From Paeniglutamicibacter cryotolerans (lineage in GTDB: Bacteria > Actinomycetota > Actinomycetes > Actinomycetales > Micrococcaceae): a stretch of DNA of 64,000 bases. This document shows, one piece after another, positions 1 to 7,761 of the stretch. Where the stretch lies: positions 2,418,001 to 2,482,000 of the forward strand of contig NZ_JACHVS010000001.1 in NCBI RefSeq assembly GCF_014190875.1. The letters run 5' to 3'. Position numbers and translations under genes: made by a program. A model generated the notes under the pieces. The model was not told the origin of the DNA, did not search any database, and was given only the letters and a program-made list of their open reading frames with translations. Each line of letters starts with the position of its first letter. Position 1 is the first letter of the stretch.

Positions 1-1069
1 CTCCATCATGAACATCGCCGAGGCCGGGGACCACATCGTGGCCAGCCCCAGCCTCTACGGCGGAACCCAGAACCTGCTCAAGCACACGCTGCGCAAGTTC
101 GGCCTCCAGGTCACCTTCGTCTCTGATCCGGATGACCTCGACGCATGGAAGGCTGCCGTGCGGCCAAACACCAAGGCGTTCTTCGCTGAGGTCGTCTCCA
201 ACCCGCGCCAGGACGTGCTGGACATCGAGGGCGTCAGCGGGATCGCCCACGAGGCCGGTGTGCCGCTGATCGTCGACAACACCCTCGCCACCCCGTTCCT
301 GGTCCGCCCGATCGAGTGGGGTGCCGATATCGTGATCCACTCGGCCACGAAGTACCTCGGCGGCCATGGCACGGCGATGGCCGGTGTCATCGTGGATTCG
401 GGCAACTTCGACTTCGCCGCCGACCCGGAGCGCTTCCCTGGACTGAACACCCCGGACGAGTCCTACAATGGGCTGGTCTTCGCCCGCGACCTGGGTGTCA
501 ACGGCGTGCTCGGCGCCAACCTGGCCTACGTGCTCAAGGCCCGCGTGCAGTTGCTGCGCGACTTCGGTGCGGCGGTCTCCCCGTTCAACGCCTTCCTGAT
601 CGCCCAGGGCCTGGAAACGCTGTCGTTGCGGATGGAGCGCCACGTCTCCAACGCGGTGGCGGTGGCCACCTGGCTCGAATCCCACCCGCAGGTCAGTGGC
701 GTGAAGTATGCCGGGCTGCCCTCCAGCCCGTGGTTCGAGCGCGGCGCCAAATACAGCTCCAAGGGCATCGGCGCCATCGTCTCGTTCGAGATCAACGGCG
801 ACCTGGCTGCCGGCCAGGGGTTCGTCGACGCGCTGGAACTGCACTCGCACGTGGCGAACCTCGGCGACGTGCGCTCGCTGGTGGTGCACCCGGCCTCGAC
901 CACCCACTCCCAGCTCACCGCGGAGGAGCAGTTGGCGGCCGGTGTCACCCCGGGCCTGGTGCGCCTCTCCGTGGGCATCGAGCACATCGATGACATCATC
1001 GCCGACCTTGACGCCGGATTCCGCGCCGTGGCCTCCCTGGGCCGGACGGAACTCCAGGGCGCCCTGTGA
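1..1069 (+). CDS. metY: O-acetylhomoserine sulfhydrylase (5' end outside window)
   Basis: PLP enzyme of the Cys/Met metabolism family that makes homocysteine from O-acetylhomoserine and sulfide. The reading frame is open to the window edge and enters as S-I-M-N-I-A-E-A-G-D, which is internal family sequence, so the N-terminus lies upstream. The PLP lysine is in SATKYLGGHG, and the segments DNTLATPF and the C-terminal LVRLSVGIEH are typical of MetY. The stop overlaps the GTG of metX by 4 bases (GTGA), so the two are translationally coupled and supply the two consecutive steps of direct sulfhydrylation. Identity is strong; MetY versus a close cystathionine synthase relative is decided by the insert and by the partner gene. 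Confidence 0.93.
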   Translation, partial: SIMNIAEAGDHIVASPSLYGGTQNLLKHTLRKFGLQVTFVSDPDDLDAWKAAVRPNTKAFFAEVVSNPRQDVLDIEGVSGIAHEAGVPLIVDNTLATPFLVRPIEWGADIVIHSATKYLGGHGTAMAGVIVDSGNFDFAADPERFPGLNTPDESYNGLVFARDLGVNGVLGANLAYVLKARVQLLRDFGAAVSPFNAFLIAQGLETLSLRMERHVSNAVAVATWLESHPQVSGVKYAGLPSSPWFERGAKYSSKGIGAIVSFEINGDLAAGQGFVDALELHSHVANLGDVRSLVVHPASTTHSQLTAEEQLAAGVTPGLVRLSVGIEHIDDIIADLDAGFRAVASLGRTELQGAL

Positions 1070-2229
1070 GCATAGAGTCCGACGTGTCAGCCCAGGAAGC
1101 GCAGTGGTCCGAGTTCGTCGGCAATCATGCCGGCGACGGGATCCTGCACGCCCTGCGCACCGGACCGTATTCATTTGAGACCGGCGGCTTCCTGCCCGAG
1201 GTCGTCATCGGCTACGAAACGTGGGGAACCCTGGACGAGCAGGGGTCCAACGCCGTCCTGATCCAGCATGCGCTGACCGGAGACTCCCACGTCTCCAGCG
1301 GCGATTCGGCAGAGGCCGGCTGGTGGGAGGGCTTCGTGGGCCCGGGCAAGACGGTGGACACCGAGCGGTTCTTCGTGGTCTGCGTGAACATGCTCGGCGG
1401 CTGCTACGGCAGCTCCGGACCATCCAGCCTGGACCCGGAGGGCGTGCCCTGGGGCTCGCGTTTCCCGTTCACCACCGTCAAGGACTCGGTGCGGATCGAG
1501 GCCCGACTGGCAGATGAGCTGGGCGTCGATGTCTGGCATACCGTGCTGGGCGGCTCCATGGGCGGGGCCCGGGCCCTTGAGTGGGCCGTCGAATTCCCGC
1601 AGCGGGTCGAACGTGCCGTGGTGGTGGCCGCCACCACGGCGTCCTCCGCCGAACAGATAGCCTTTGCCCAGGCCCAATGCGCGGCGATCCGGCTGGATCC
1701 GGCGTTCGCCGACGGCGACTACTACGCCGCGCAGGCCCCGGGGCCCGTCGCCGGGCTGGGCATTGCCCGGCGCATCGCGCACATCACCTACCGTTCCGAG
1801 CCCGAAATGGAGGTGCGCTTCGGCCGCGCACACCAGCTCGGGGAGAATCCCCTGGGGTCGCCGGCGCGCGATCGCGGACGTTACCAGGTGGAAAGCTATC
1901 TGGACCACCAGGCCTCCAAACTGGTGTCGCGGTTCGATGCGAACAGCTACCTGGTACTCACCGAGGCGCTGATGAGCCACGATGTGGGCCGCGGCTACGG
2001 CTCGGTTGACGCGGCGCTGGCCCGGACCGCCGGCGTGCGCTTCCTGGTGGCAGCCGTGGACAGCGACCGGCTCTACTGGCCCGAACAGTCCGAGCGGCTG
2101 GCCGCGTCTCTGCCGGTTCCGGTTCCGGTCAACTACATCACCTCGCCGATTGGGCACGACGGCTTCCTGACCGACATCGATCAGCTGTCCCCGGTGCTTG
2201 AAAGCGATTTCCTGAGCCCTGAGCACTGA
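1066..2229 (+). CDS. metX: Homoserine O-acetyltransferase
   Basis: Transfers acetyl from acetyl-CoA to homoserine, making the substrate for MetY next door. The product is 387 residues, usual for the family. The alpha/beta-hydrolase nucleophile elbow GGSMGG puts the catalytic Ser near residue 164, and the C-terminal GHDGFL holds the catalytic His. The GTG start overlaps the metY stop by 4 bases. Downstream lies a short tandem of CTGAGCCC-like units around the stop (about 2213-2241), probably simple repeat without function. Confidence 0.95.
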   Translation: MSIESDVSAQEAQWSEFVGNHAGDGILHALRTGPYSFETGGFLPEVVIGYETWGTLDEQGSNAVLIQHALTGDSHVSSGDSAEAGWWEGFVGPGKTVDTERFFVVCVNMLGGCYGSSGPSSLDPEGVPWGSRFPFTTVKDSVRIEARLADELGVDVWHTVLGGSMGGARALEWAVEFPQRVERAVVVAATTASSAEQIAFAQAQCAAIRLDPAFADGDYYAAQAPGPVAGLGIARRIAHITYRSEPEMEVRFGRAHQLGENPLGSPARDRGRYQVESYLDHQASKLVSRFDANSYLVLTEALMSHDVGRGYGSVDAALARTAGVRFLVAAVDSDRLYWPEQSERLAASLPVPVPVNYITSPIGHDGFLTDIDQLSPVLESDFLSPEH

Positions 2230-2271
2230 GCCCTGAGCCCTGGTGCTCGGCAACGCAGGAGGCCGGCGGGG

Positions 2272-2655
2272 CTATCGGCCGCCGAGGATCTCCATACGCG
2301 CCGTCTCGTGTTCGGCTGCGGAGATCACGCTGCGGACCAGCAGGTCGTCGAGCTCGGCGAGCCGGGCCTCCTTGGAGGGGGCCGGTGCCAGCAGTCCACT
2401 GTTCATGACCTTGGCCGCCAGATCCGTCTGCATGGTCGCTGGATTCATCCCGGCGCGGCGGGCGGCCTTGATGTTGCGCAGGATCATGAAGAAGACGCTG
2501 AGGACGCCCAATGCGAGGACTGCCGCCACTGCGAGGAAAGCGGCGTCGAAGTTGTTTGCCAGCGTATCCAGGAACGAGTTCCCGGGGGAATCGACGTAGC
2601 CGAAGTCCAGCACATCGTCGGTGGATTCTGCCAAGGATGTTGCGGGCAGGTGCAT
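2272..2655 (-). CDS. Small membrane protein with C-terminal SHOCT domain
   Basis: The 127-residue protein has one strong membrane segment (about residues 38-60) followed by a basic stretch NIKAARRAG, so the C-terminus probably faces the cytoplasm. The last 30 residues (RLAELDDLLVRSVISAAEHETARMEILG, split here as RLAELDDLLVRSV and AEHETARMEILG) match the pattern of the short C-terminal SHOCT domain, a small helical oligomerisation module. A GAGGA ribosome-binding site lies just upstream of the ATG. No specific function is known. It is convergent with metX and stands alone. Confidence 0.75.
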   Translation of the reverse strand: MHLPATSLAESTDDVLDFGYVDSPGNSFLDTLANNFDAAFLAVAAVLALGVLSVFFMILRNIKAARRAGMNPATMQTDLAAKVMNSGLLAPAPSKEARLAELDDLLVRSVISAAEHETARMEILGGR

Positions 2656-2707
2656 GAGGTCCTCGTTCTGGGTGCGTGCTGAAGGGCTGCCCCGGCGGGA
2701 CGCTTCG

Positions 2708-3577
2708 CTAGCTGGTCAGGTTATCAGGCGGACCGGGGGTTTCCGGGAGGTCTGTGGTGAAGGGCGCGGCCATCGGGCGCTTGGCGATGATTCCGTCGCC
2801 GCTTGACTGGTGCCGCAATCGGCGCAGTACCCACGGAGCCAAGTGGGAGCGTGCCCAGACGAGGTCCTGGCCGCGGGCCTGGCGCCAGGTCTTGGGATCC
2901 AGCGGCTCCGGAACCAGCGGCTTGAGTCCGTGTTCGATGTTCAGCGCCTCCAGCGCCATGATGGCTATGGTGTGGTGGCCCAGCGGCGAGAAATGCAACC
3001 GGTCCGGGGCCCACATCTGCTGGGCGTGCAGTTCGCGCAGGGCCCACATGTCAGCTATCACCGCGTCGTGGCGGGCACCCAGCGTGCGCAGGTTCTCGTT
3101 GTAGATGGCCACGCGTCCGCGCACGCTGCCCAGTACCGGTGTGTCGCGGATGTCCGGGCCGGTGAACAACAAGATGGTGGCCCCGGTGGTGGAGAGGATC
3201 CGCAGCAGCGAGTCCATCTTGTCGGCCAGCACATCAGGGTCCCCTCCGGGGCGGATCACGTCGTTGCCGCCCGCGCAGAGGCTGATCAAATCCGGATGCA
3301 GTTCAAGCGCGGCTCCCGCCTGCTCGTCGAGGATCTGGGCCAGCAGCCGGCCGCGAATGGCCAGGTTCGCGTAGGCGAAGTCCTCGGTGCCGTGGCTCAG
3401 TTCCTCGGCCACGCGGTCCGCCCAGCCACGGTAGCCGCCGGGGCTCTGCGGATCGGGATCGCCGATGCCCTCGGTGAAGGAATCGCCCAGCGCCACATAG
3501 CGGGTCCAAGGATGGTGTCCGTTGCCCGGCGTGGTCGTGGTGTGCACCAGTGGCTTCCCTGTCGGATGCATGCTCAT
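2708..3577 (-). CDS. SGNH/GDSL-type esterase or lipase
   Basis: The 289-residue product shows SGNH blocks in order: GDSFTEG with the nucleophile Ser near residue 33, a block II Gly region, GGNDV (block III Asn), and DRLHFSPLGH with the catalytic Asp/His. There is no signal peptide, so it probably acts in the cytoplasm on an ester or an acylated small molecule; the substrate cannot be told. A second in-frame ATG two codons later is an equally possible start. Divergent from the alpha/beta hydrolase gene, with only 64 bases between. Confidence 0.87.
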   Translation of the reverse strand: MSMHPTGKPLVHTTTTPGNGHHPWTRYVALGDSFTEGIGDPDPQSPGGYRGWADRVAEELSHGTEDFAYANLAIRGRLLAQILDEQAGAALELHPDLISLCAGGNDVIRPGGDPDVLADKMDSLLRILSTTGATILLFTGPDIRDTPVLGSVRGRVAIYNENLRTLGARHDAVIADMWALRELHAQQMWAPDRLHFSPLGHHTIAIMALEALNIEHGLKPLVPEPLDPKTWRQARGQDLVWARSHLAPWVLRRLRHQSSGDGIIAKRPMAAPFTTDLPETPGPPDNLTS

Positions 3578-3641
3578 TGCTTCATTCTTACCCCGGTGAC
3601 CCCGCGGGCGCTAGCGTGGGCGGTCATGGTTGAATGGCCCG

Positions 3642-4304
3642 ATGAACGAAACACCCTGGACTCCCACTGTCATCTGGTCCAAGCCCGAGGCCGAACGTGC
3701 CGGCACCCCGCTGCTGGTGCTGTTGCATGGCTACCTCTCCAACGAACAGGACCTGATCGGCCTGGCCCGGCTGCTGCCTGAAGAATTCACCCTCGCCTCG
3801 GTGCGGGCCCCGCACGCGCTGGGCCCGGGGTACACCTGGTTCCCGCTGATGCAGGATGCCGACTATTCCTTCGGTGCCGTGAAGGCGGCCGTCGCTGAGC
3901 TGTGGTCCTGGCTGGAGCCGGTGGGGAAGAACCACACGTCCGTCTCGCTGCTGGGCTTCTCCATGGGCATGGCGATGGCCACCTCGGTGCTGCGCCATCA
4001 GCCGGCGGCCATTACGGCGGTGGTGGGCCTCTCCGGCTTCGCCGTTCCGAACCACGGGGACGCCTTCTTCGACGACGCGGCGGTGAAGGCCGTACAGACC
4101 CCGCTGTTCTGGGGCCGGGACCAAGCGGACCCGGTGATCACCCACGACAAGATCGAATACACCCATGCCTGGGCCACCGGGCATGTGGCGCTGACCAAGG
4201 TGCTCTACACGGACATGCTGCACTCGGTCAGCGAGCAGGAGATGGCCCACGTGCACGAGTTCCTGACCCATGTGCTGCTTAACGCGGCGTCATCCGGGAC
4301 GTGA
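3642..4304 (+). CDS. Alpha/beta-hydrolase, carboxylesterase/phospholipase type
   Basis: A 220-residue single-domain hydrolase. It has the oxyanion segment LLHGYLSNEQD near the N-terminus, the nucleophile elbow GFSMG, an Asp in WGRDQADPVI and the catalytic His in LHSVSEQE, which is the order of the small carboxylesterase / YpfH-like family. No signal peptide. The ATG at 3642 is preferred; an in-frame TTG at 3630 is possible, and no clear ribosome-binding site decides. A TAGCGT box at 3612-3617 could be the -10 element. It is followed immediately by a strong hairpin. Confidence 0.82.
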   Translation: MNETPWTPTVIWSKPEAERAGTPLLVLLHGYLSNEQDLIGLARLLPEEFTLASVRAPHALGPGYTWFPLMQDADYSFGAVKAAVAELWSWLEPVGKNHTSVSLLGFSMGMAMATSVLRHQPAAITAVVGLSGFAVPNHGDAFFDDAAVKAVQTPLFWGRDQADPVITHDKIEYTHAWATGHVALTKVLYTDMLHSVSEQEMAHVHEFLTHVLLNAASSGT

Positions 4305-4306
4305 TG

Positions 4307-4354
4307 AGCCCCACCTCCCTTGTGTCATTCGATTGACACAAGGGAGGTGGGGCT
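4307..4354. terminator. Perfect 21-bp inverted repeat, probable terminator
   Basis: Positions 4307-4327 and 4334-4354 are perfectly complementary with a 6-base loop. The arms begin 3 bases after the hydrolase stop, so a terminator is the simplest reading, although no T-run follows. The loop-proximal part of the arms (CTTGTGTCA / TGACACAAG) shares its CTTGT/ACAAG ends with the dyad just downstream, so a regulatory role is also possible. Confidence 0.7.
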
Positions 4355-4355
4355 G

Positions 4356-4380
4356 CTTGTATTACTTGAGTTGATACAAG
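4356..4380 (+). promoter_or_regulatory. Candidate GntR operator dyad
   Basis: CTTGTAT at 4356-4362 and ATACAAG at 4374-4380 form a dyad with an 11-base spacer, 25 bases before the ATG of the membrane-protein/GntR operon. A TTGACA hexamer at 4333-4338 overlaps the preceding hairpin and could serve as a -35 box. Short GntR regulators of the YtrA type usually control their own operon, so autoregulation at this dyad is the natural inference. Confidence 0.5.
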
Positions 4381-4404
4381 TATTGATCGGAAGAGGACCA
4401 GCAG

Positions 4405-5442
4405 ATGATGTCGCTCCTGCCCGTTGCCATGATCATCCTGGTGCCGCTGTGTGCCATCGTCCTGATCGCCGGGTTGTTCGCACGCCCCCGCGCCCGGGTG
4501 ACCGCCACCGAGGCGGCTGGGTTGCTGCCTCCCGAACGCGAGGCCGAACTGGCCGCCAAGCGCCGCCGCCAGGTGCTGGCCATGGCGGCGGCGATGATCG
4601 CCGGCTTCGTCGTCTGCGGCGCAGTGGCATCCCGTGGCCCGGTCGACACCGGGCTGATGGGCCTGCCCTTCGCATTGGCGATCCCGCTGGGAGCCATCGC
4701 CGGCCTGCTGGTTTTCGCCTTGATCTGGCGGCTGCGCTGGAACGACGGCGAGGCGCCGCGGCGCAGCGCCGAGCTTCAAACCCGCGAACCGTGGAGCTTC
4801 TCCACCCGCGCCCTGCTGCTGACGCCGCTGCTCGGCGGCGGAATACTGATTGCCGCGCTGCTGCTGGCCGGGCTGGCATCGGTGACCGACGAGAGCGGCA
4901 AGCACATTGGCCTGCCCGGCATCTCCCTCGCCGGCTGGGCCGAGGAGGACGGGCGGATCTTCGACGTGCAGTACCGCGAGGATGTCTTCGCTCCCTTCCC
5001 CGGCTGGTACTACGGGGTGCCGCTGATCATCTGCGTCGTGGTGCTGCTGGCCGGGCTCTACCTGCTCCTGCGCCGCATCGCCGGGGCCCCGCGCCCTCCG
5101 GAATCAGGGCTGTTGGCTGCCGACACCTTGCTGCGCCAGGGGGCATCGGAATTCGTCATGCTCTGGGTCGGGATGGCGTTCATCGCCCAGATGGCCGGCC
5201 TGGCCATCATCAGCGCGATCGCGTTCCAATCGATGTACCGGCGATCGGTGCCGCACCTGGATCTCGAGGGGATGCCACCGCAGGAAATCCTGCAGCCGGG
5301 CTACGGGCTGGGCATCGTGTTGGTATGCCTGGGGTTGGCGCTGCTGGTCGCCGCAGCCGTGCTGCTGGTGCGCCAGATCGTGCAGCTGGCAGCGGCCACC
5401 AGGGCCATCCGGTCCACGTCGGGGATGGAAGCCGCCCGGTGA
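4405..5442 (+). CDS. Polytopic membrane protein of unknown function, GntR-linked
   Basis: 345 residues with about six to seven hydrophobic segments (roughly 5-25, 60-80, 88-108, 135-157, 207-229, 253-275, 300-325) and a polar region between segments four and five containing PGWYYG. It resembles the membrane proteins that travel with YtrA-type GntR regulators; no transport or enzyme motif is visible. ATG at 4405 or the adjacent ATG at 4408 is preceded by AGAGGA. Its stop overlaps the GTG of the regulator by 4 bases, so the two form an operon. Confidence 0.75.
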   Translation: MMSLLPVAMIILVPLCAIVLIAGLFARPRARVTATEAAGLLPPEREAELAAKRRRQVLAMAAAMIAGFVVCGAVASRGPVDTGLMGLPFALAIPLGAIAGLLVFALIWRLRWNDGEAPRRSAELQTREPWSFSTRALLLTPLLGGGILIAALLLAGLASVTDESGKHIGLPGISLAGWAEEDGRIFDVQYREDVFAPFPGWYYGVPLIICVVVLLAGLYLLLRRIAGAPRPPESGLLAADTLLRQGASEFVMLWVGMAFIAQMAGLAIISAIAFQSMYRRSVPHLDLEGMPPQEILQPGYGLGIVLVCLGLALLVAAAVLLVRQIVQLAAATRAIRSTSGMEAAR

Positions 5443-5789
5443 TCGTGCTGGATGAGTCCGATGCCCACGGGCCGGCGGAACAGATCCGGGCGCAAATCGC
5501 CGCGCTGATCCGCGCGGGGGAGCTGGCCGCCGAGTCCCGGCTGCCCCCGGTGCGCCAGCTGGCGGGGGATCTGCGGGTGGCGCCGGGCACGGTGGCCAAG
5601 GCGTACAAGGAACTCGAGGCGGCGGGGATGGTCCGGGCAGGACGTGCCGCCGGAACCCGGGTGAATCCCGGGCAGGTGATTGCCGCCCCGGCGCTCACCG
5701 AGGCGGTGGCCTTTGGCCGGGCTGCCCGGGATGCCGGGCTGTCGCTGGCCGAGGCCCAGTCCCTGCTGGCCGCCGGCTGGAACGCCTGA
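5439..5789 (+). CDS. GntR-family transcriptional regulator, YtrA type
   Basis: A 116-residue regulator with only the N-terminal winged helix (LPPVRQLAGDLRVAPGTVAKAYKELEAAG is the helix-turn-helix, seen as LPPVRQLAGDLRVAPGTVAK) and a short C-terminal helical tail instead of a large ligand domain, which is the YtrA subgroup layout. The GTG start overlaps the stop of the upstream membrane-protein gene (GTGA), with GGGATGGAA as ribosome-binding region. It probably represses its own operon through the dyad at 4356-4380. Confidence 0.87.
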   Translation: MIVLDESDAHGPAEQIRAQIAALIRAGELAAESRLPPVRQLAGDLRVAPGTVAKAYKELEAAGMVRAGRAAGTRVNPGQVIAAPALTEAVAFGRAARDAGLSLAEAQSLLAAGWNA

Positions 5790-5807
5790 GCCCGCAGGAC
5801 CCGGGGT

Positions 5808-6056
5808 TTAGCCGGCTGACTCGATCTGGACCGCTTCACCGTTGACCTCGACCACGTCGCCGGCACGCAGCTGGCGGCCGCGGCGGGTCTCGATGTCGCC
5901 GTTGACCTTGACCAGGCCGTGTTCGATCAGTTCCTTGGCCTGGAGGCCATCCTCGGCCAGGGACGCCAGCTTCAGCAGCTGGCCCAGGCGGATGGATTCG
6001 TCACGGATCTCTATGGGCTGTGCCTTGGGGGTTCTCATGAAACCATTTTCTGTCAC
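5808..6056 (-). CDS. RNA-binding S4-domain protein
   Basis: A small protein that is almost entirely an S4 RNA-binding domain: IRLGQLLKLASL, then GLQAKELIEHGLVKVNG and the C-terminal GDVVEVNG. Such YbcJ/YaaA-like proteins bind structured RNA, perhaps ribosomal, but their role is poorly known. The start is uncertain: GTG at 6056 has a GGCGGA about 4 bases upstream; ATG at 6038 and GTG at 6071 are also in frame. The conserved part starts shortly after residue 6 of the ATG version. Confidence 0.82.
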   Translation of the reverse strand: MTENGFMRTPKAQPIEIRDESIRLGQLLKLASLAEDGLQAKELIEHGLVKVNGDIETRRGRQLRAGDVVEVNGEAVQIESAG

Positions 6057-6138
6057 GCTGTCCGCCTGCACCTAATTGCAGTGCCGGTGAGCGGCTGGGT
6101 AGATTGTCCGGTGGACGACCACCAGAAGGAGCCGGCCG

Positions 6139-6659
6139 GTGGCCCGCAGCGCCGACCCGTCGACAGTCCTGCCGCTGGGCCTTGCCGCCGGTGCTGGGCG
6201 GCTTCCAGCTGGCTGCTGTCCTCCGGGACGGCACTGGGGCTGATGCTGACCGTTTGGCTGGTGTTCAAGCCCGCGCGGGTCGGCTGGAAACGGGTCCGGA
6301 CGCTGTGGAGGGAGCGCACCCTTCCGCGTTGGTATCTTGCTGCCGGGCTCATTGGGGCCATCGTACCGTCCATCGGCGCCTCCATCGCGGCGCTGGGCGC
6401 GGGGGAACGTGCCCAGATGCAGCCCGGGGCCTGGTGGGGTTTTGCCGCTGCCATCCTCGCCGGGCCGCTGGATATCCTGTTCCTGGGCACCATGCAACTG
6501 GTCGGCTCGCTGCTGATGGACCTGGTCCCTGCCCCCGCCAGCGTGGGCCCGGCCGAGGTGATCGGTACGCTGGTGACGCTATGCGCCGTCATTGTCACCT
6601 GCTGGCTGCCCAGTTACCGCTTCCACCCCTTTCCGAAAGCTCAGCCGAACCATGCCTGA
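6139..6659 (+). pseudogene. Decayed DMT/DUF606 (YdcZ-type) transporter gene
   Basis: A GTG at 6139 with a very good AGAAGGAG site begins a peptide V-A-R-S-A-D-P-S-T-V-L-P-L-G-L-A-A-G-A-G that looks like the first helix of a YdcZ-type transporter, but the frame stops at about 6240. The matching continuation (GTALGLMLTVWLVFKP, then LPRWYLAAGLIGA and QLVGSLLMDLV) is in another frame up to the TGA at 6657-6659. Compared with the intact paralogue that follows, about 30-40 residues around the conserved Q-x-x-I-N segment are missing at the junction. So I read it as an internal deletion plus frame change. A shorter functional ORF from ATG 6243 cannot be excluded. TAGATT at 6100-6105 may be its -10 box. 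Confidence 0.55.
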
Positions 6660-7653
6660 AACGTCGAACACCGCACCCTTCGCCGCCGGAGCGCGCGGTC
6701 AGCTACCGGCGGCCCTCGGGCTCGCCATCGCCTTGGCCGCCGGGGTCCTGATGCCCATCCAGGGCAGGATCAACGGCGCCCTGGGCCGCGAACTCGGCGA
6801 CCCGGTCGCCGCCGCGCTGGTGAGCTTCGGCACCGGTTTCATCCTGCTGCTCGCCGGCTCACTGGGGCTGCCCGCCGGGCGGGCCGGACTGGCCGGGATC
6901 CGCCGGTCGATCAAAACCCGGGCCTTCCCGCTGTGGTACCTGGGTGCCGGCGCCGTGGGCGCGTTCGTGGTCTATGGGCAGGCGCTCGCCGTTCCGCTGG
7001 TCGGCGTGGCGCTTTTTACCGTCGCCATCGTCACCGGCCAGACCCTGGGGTCGCTCTTCGTGGACCGGATCGGCTTCGGCACCGGGCGCAAACGGCCGAT
7101 CACCGGGCTGCGCGCCATCGGTTCGGTCCTCACCGTTGCCGCCGTGCTCTGGGCGGTCTCGCCGCGGCTGGGCGCGGCGCAGGGAGAGGGGCCCGCGCTA
7201 ATGCTCACGCTGCTGGTCCCGGCCGTGGGCGGCGTGTTCATGGGCTTCCAGGCGGCGATGAACGGGGTACAGGCAATGAACTACGGCACCCCGGTCGCCG
7301 CGACATTCGTGAACTTCGCCGTCGGCGGGGCGTTGCTGGGCGTGATCCTGCTGGTCTCGCTGCCGTTCACCGGGGCCCCTAACCCGCTGCCGGGCTCCTG
7401 GTGGTACTACGCCGGCGGCCCGTTGGGCTGCGTGGTGATCGGGGTCAGCGCGCTGCTGGTGCGCCATCTGGGCGTGCTGCTGACCGGGTTGGGCATGATC
7501 GCCGGGCAGCTGCTGGGATCGCTCGGCATCGACCTGCTCTTCCCCGCACCGGGGGCGATAGTGAACCTGGCGACCATCGGCGGCACGGTGCTGACACTGG
7601 CGGCCGTCGCGCTGGCATCGATGCCGTTCAGGTCGGTGAAGACCCGCCGCTGA
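6652..7653 (+). CDS. DMT-family transporter, DUF606/YdcZ type
   Basis: 333 residues made of two DUF606 halves, each with about five membrane helices. The first half shows the hallmarks P-I-Q-G-R-I-N-G-A-L-G and AALVSFGTG, the second the parallel FMGFQAAMNGVQAMNYGTPVAA (quoted up to GFQAAMNGVQAMNYG) and ATFVNFAVGG. The family is thought to export or import small metabolites; substrate unknown. ATG 6652 overlaps the end of the decayed upstream copy by 8 bases, so the two were probably an operon of paralogues. Confidence 0.85.
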   Translation: MPETSNTAPFAAGARGQLPAALGLAIALAAGVLMPIQGRINGALGRELGDPVAAALVSFGTGFILLLAGSLGLPAGRAGLAGIRRSIKTRAFPLWYLGAGAVGAFVVYGQALAVPLVGVALFTVAIVTGQTLGSLFVDRIGFGTGRKRPITGLRAIGSVLTVAAVLWAVSPRLGAAQGEGPALMLTLLVPAVGGVFMGFQAAMNGVQAMNYGTPVAATFVNFAVGGALLGVILLVSLPFTGAPNPLPGSWWYYAGGPLGCVVIGVSALLVRHLGVLLTGLGMIAGQLLGSLGIDLLFPAPGAIVNLATIGGTVLTLAAVALASMPFRSVKTRR

Positions 7654-7655
7654 GC

Positions 7656-7679
7656 GGGGTCTGGGCATGCCCGGACCCC
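7656..7679. terminator. Hairpin after DMT transporter gene
   Basis: GGGGTCTGGGC at 7656-7666 pairs with GCCCGGACCCC at 7669-7679 (one U-G pair). It begins 3 bases after the stop; no T-run follows. Confidence 0.55.
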
Positions 7680-7692
7680 GGCGCCGGCACGT

Positions 7693-7698
7693 TAGGCT
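7693..7698 (+). promoter_or_regulatory. Candidate -10 box of glyS
   Basis: TAGGCT, which would give a leader of about 57 bases before the glyS ATG. No convincing -35 hexamer is seen. Confidence 0.4.
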
Positions 7699-7761
7699 AG
7701 GAGGCGTATGTTTTTCCCTAGCGGACCGCAACCAGCGGCCTCGTGAACCATTGGAGTTGTT

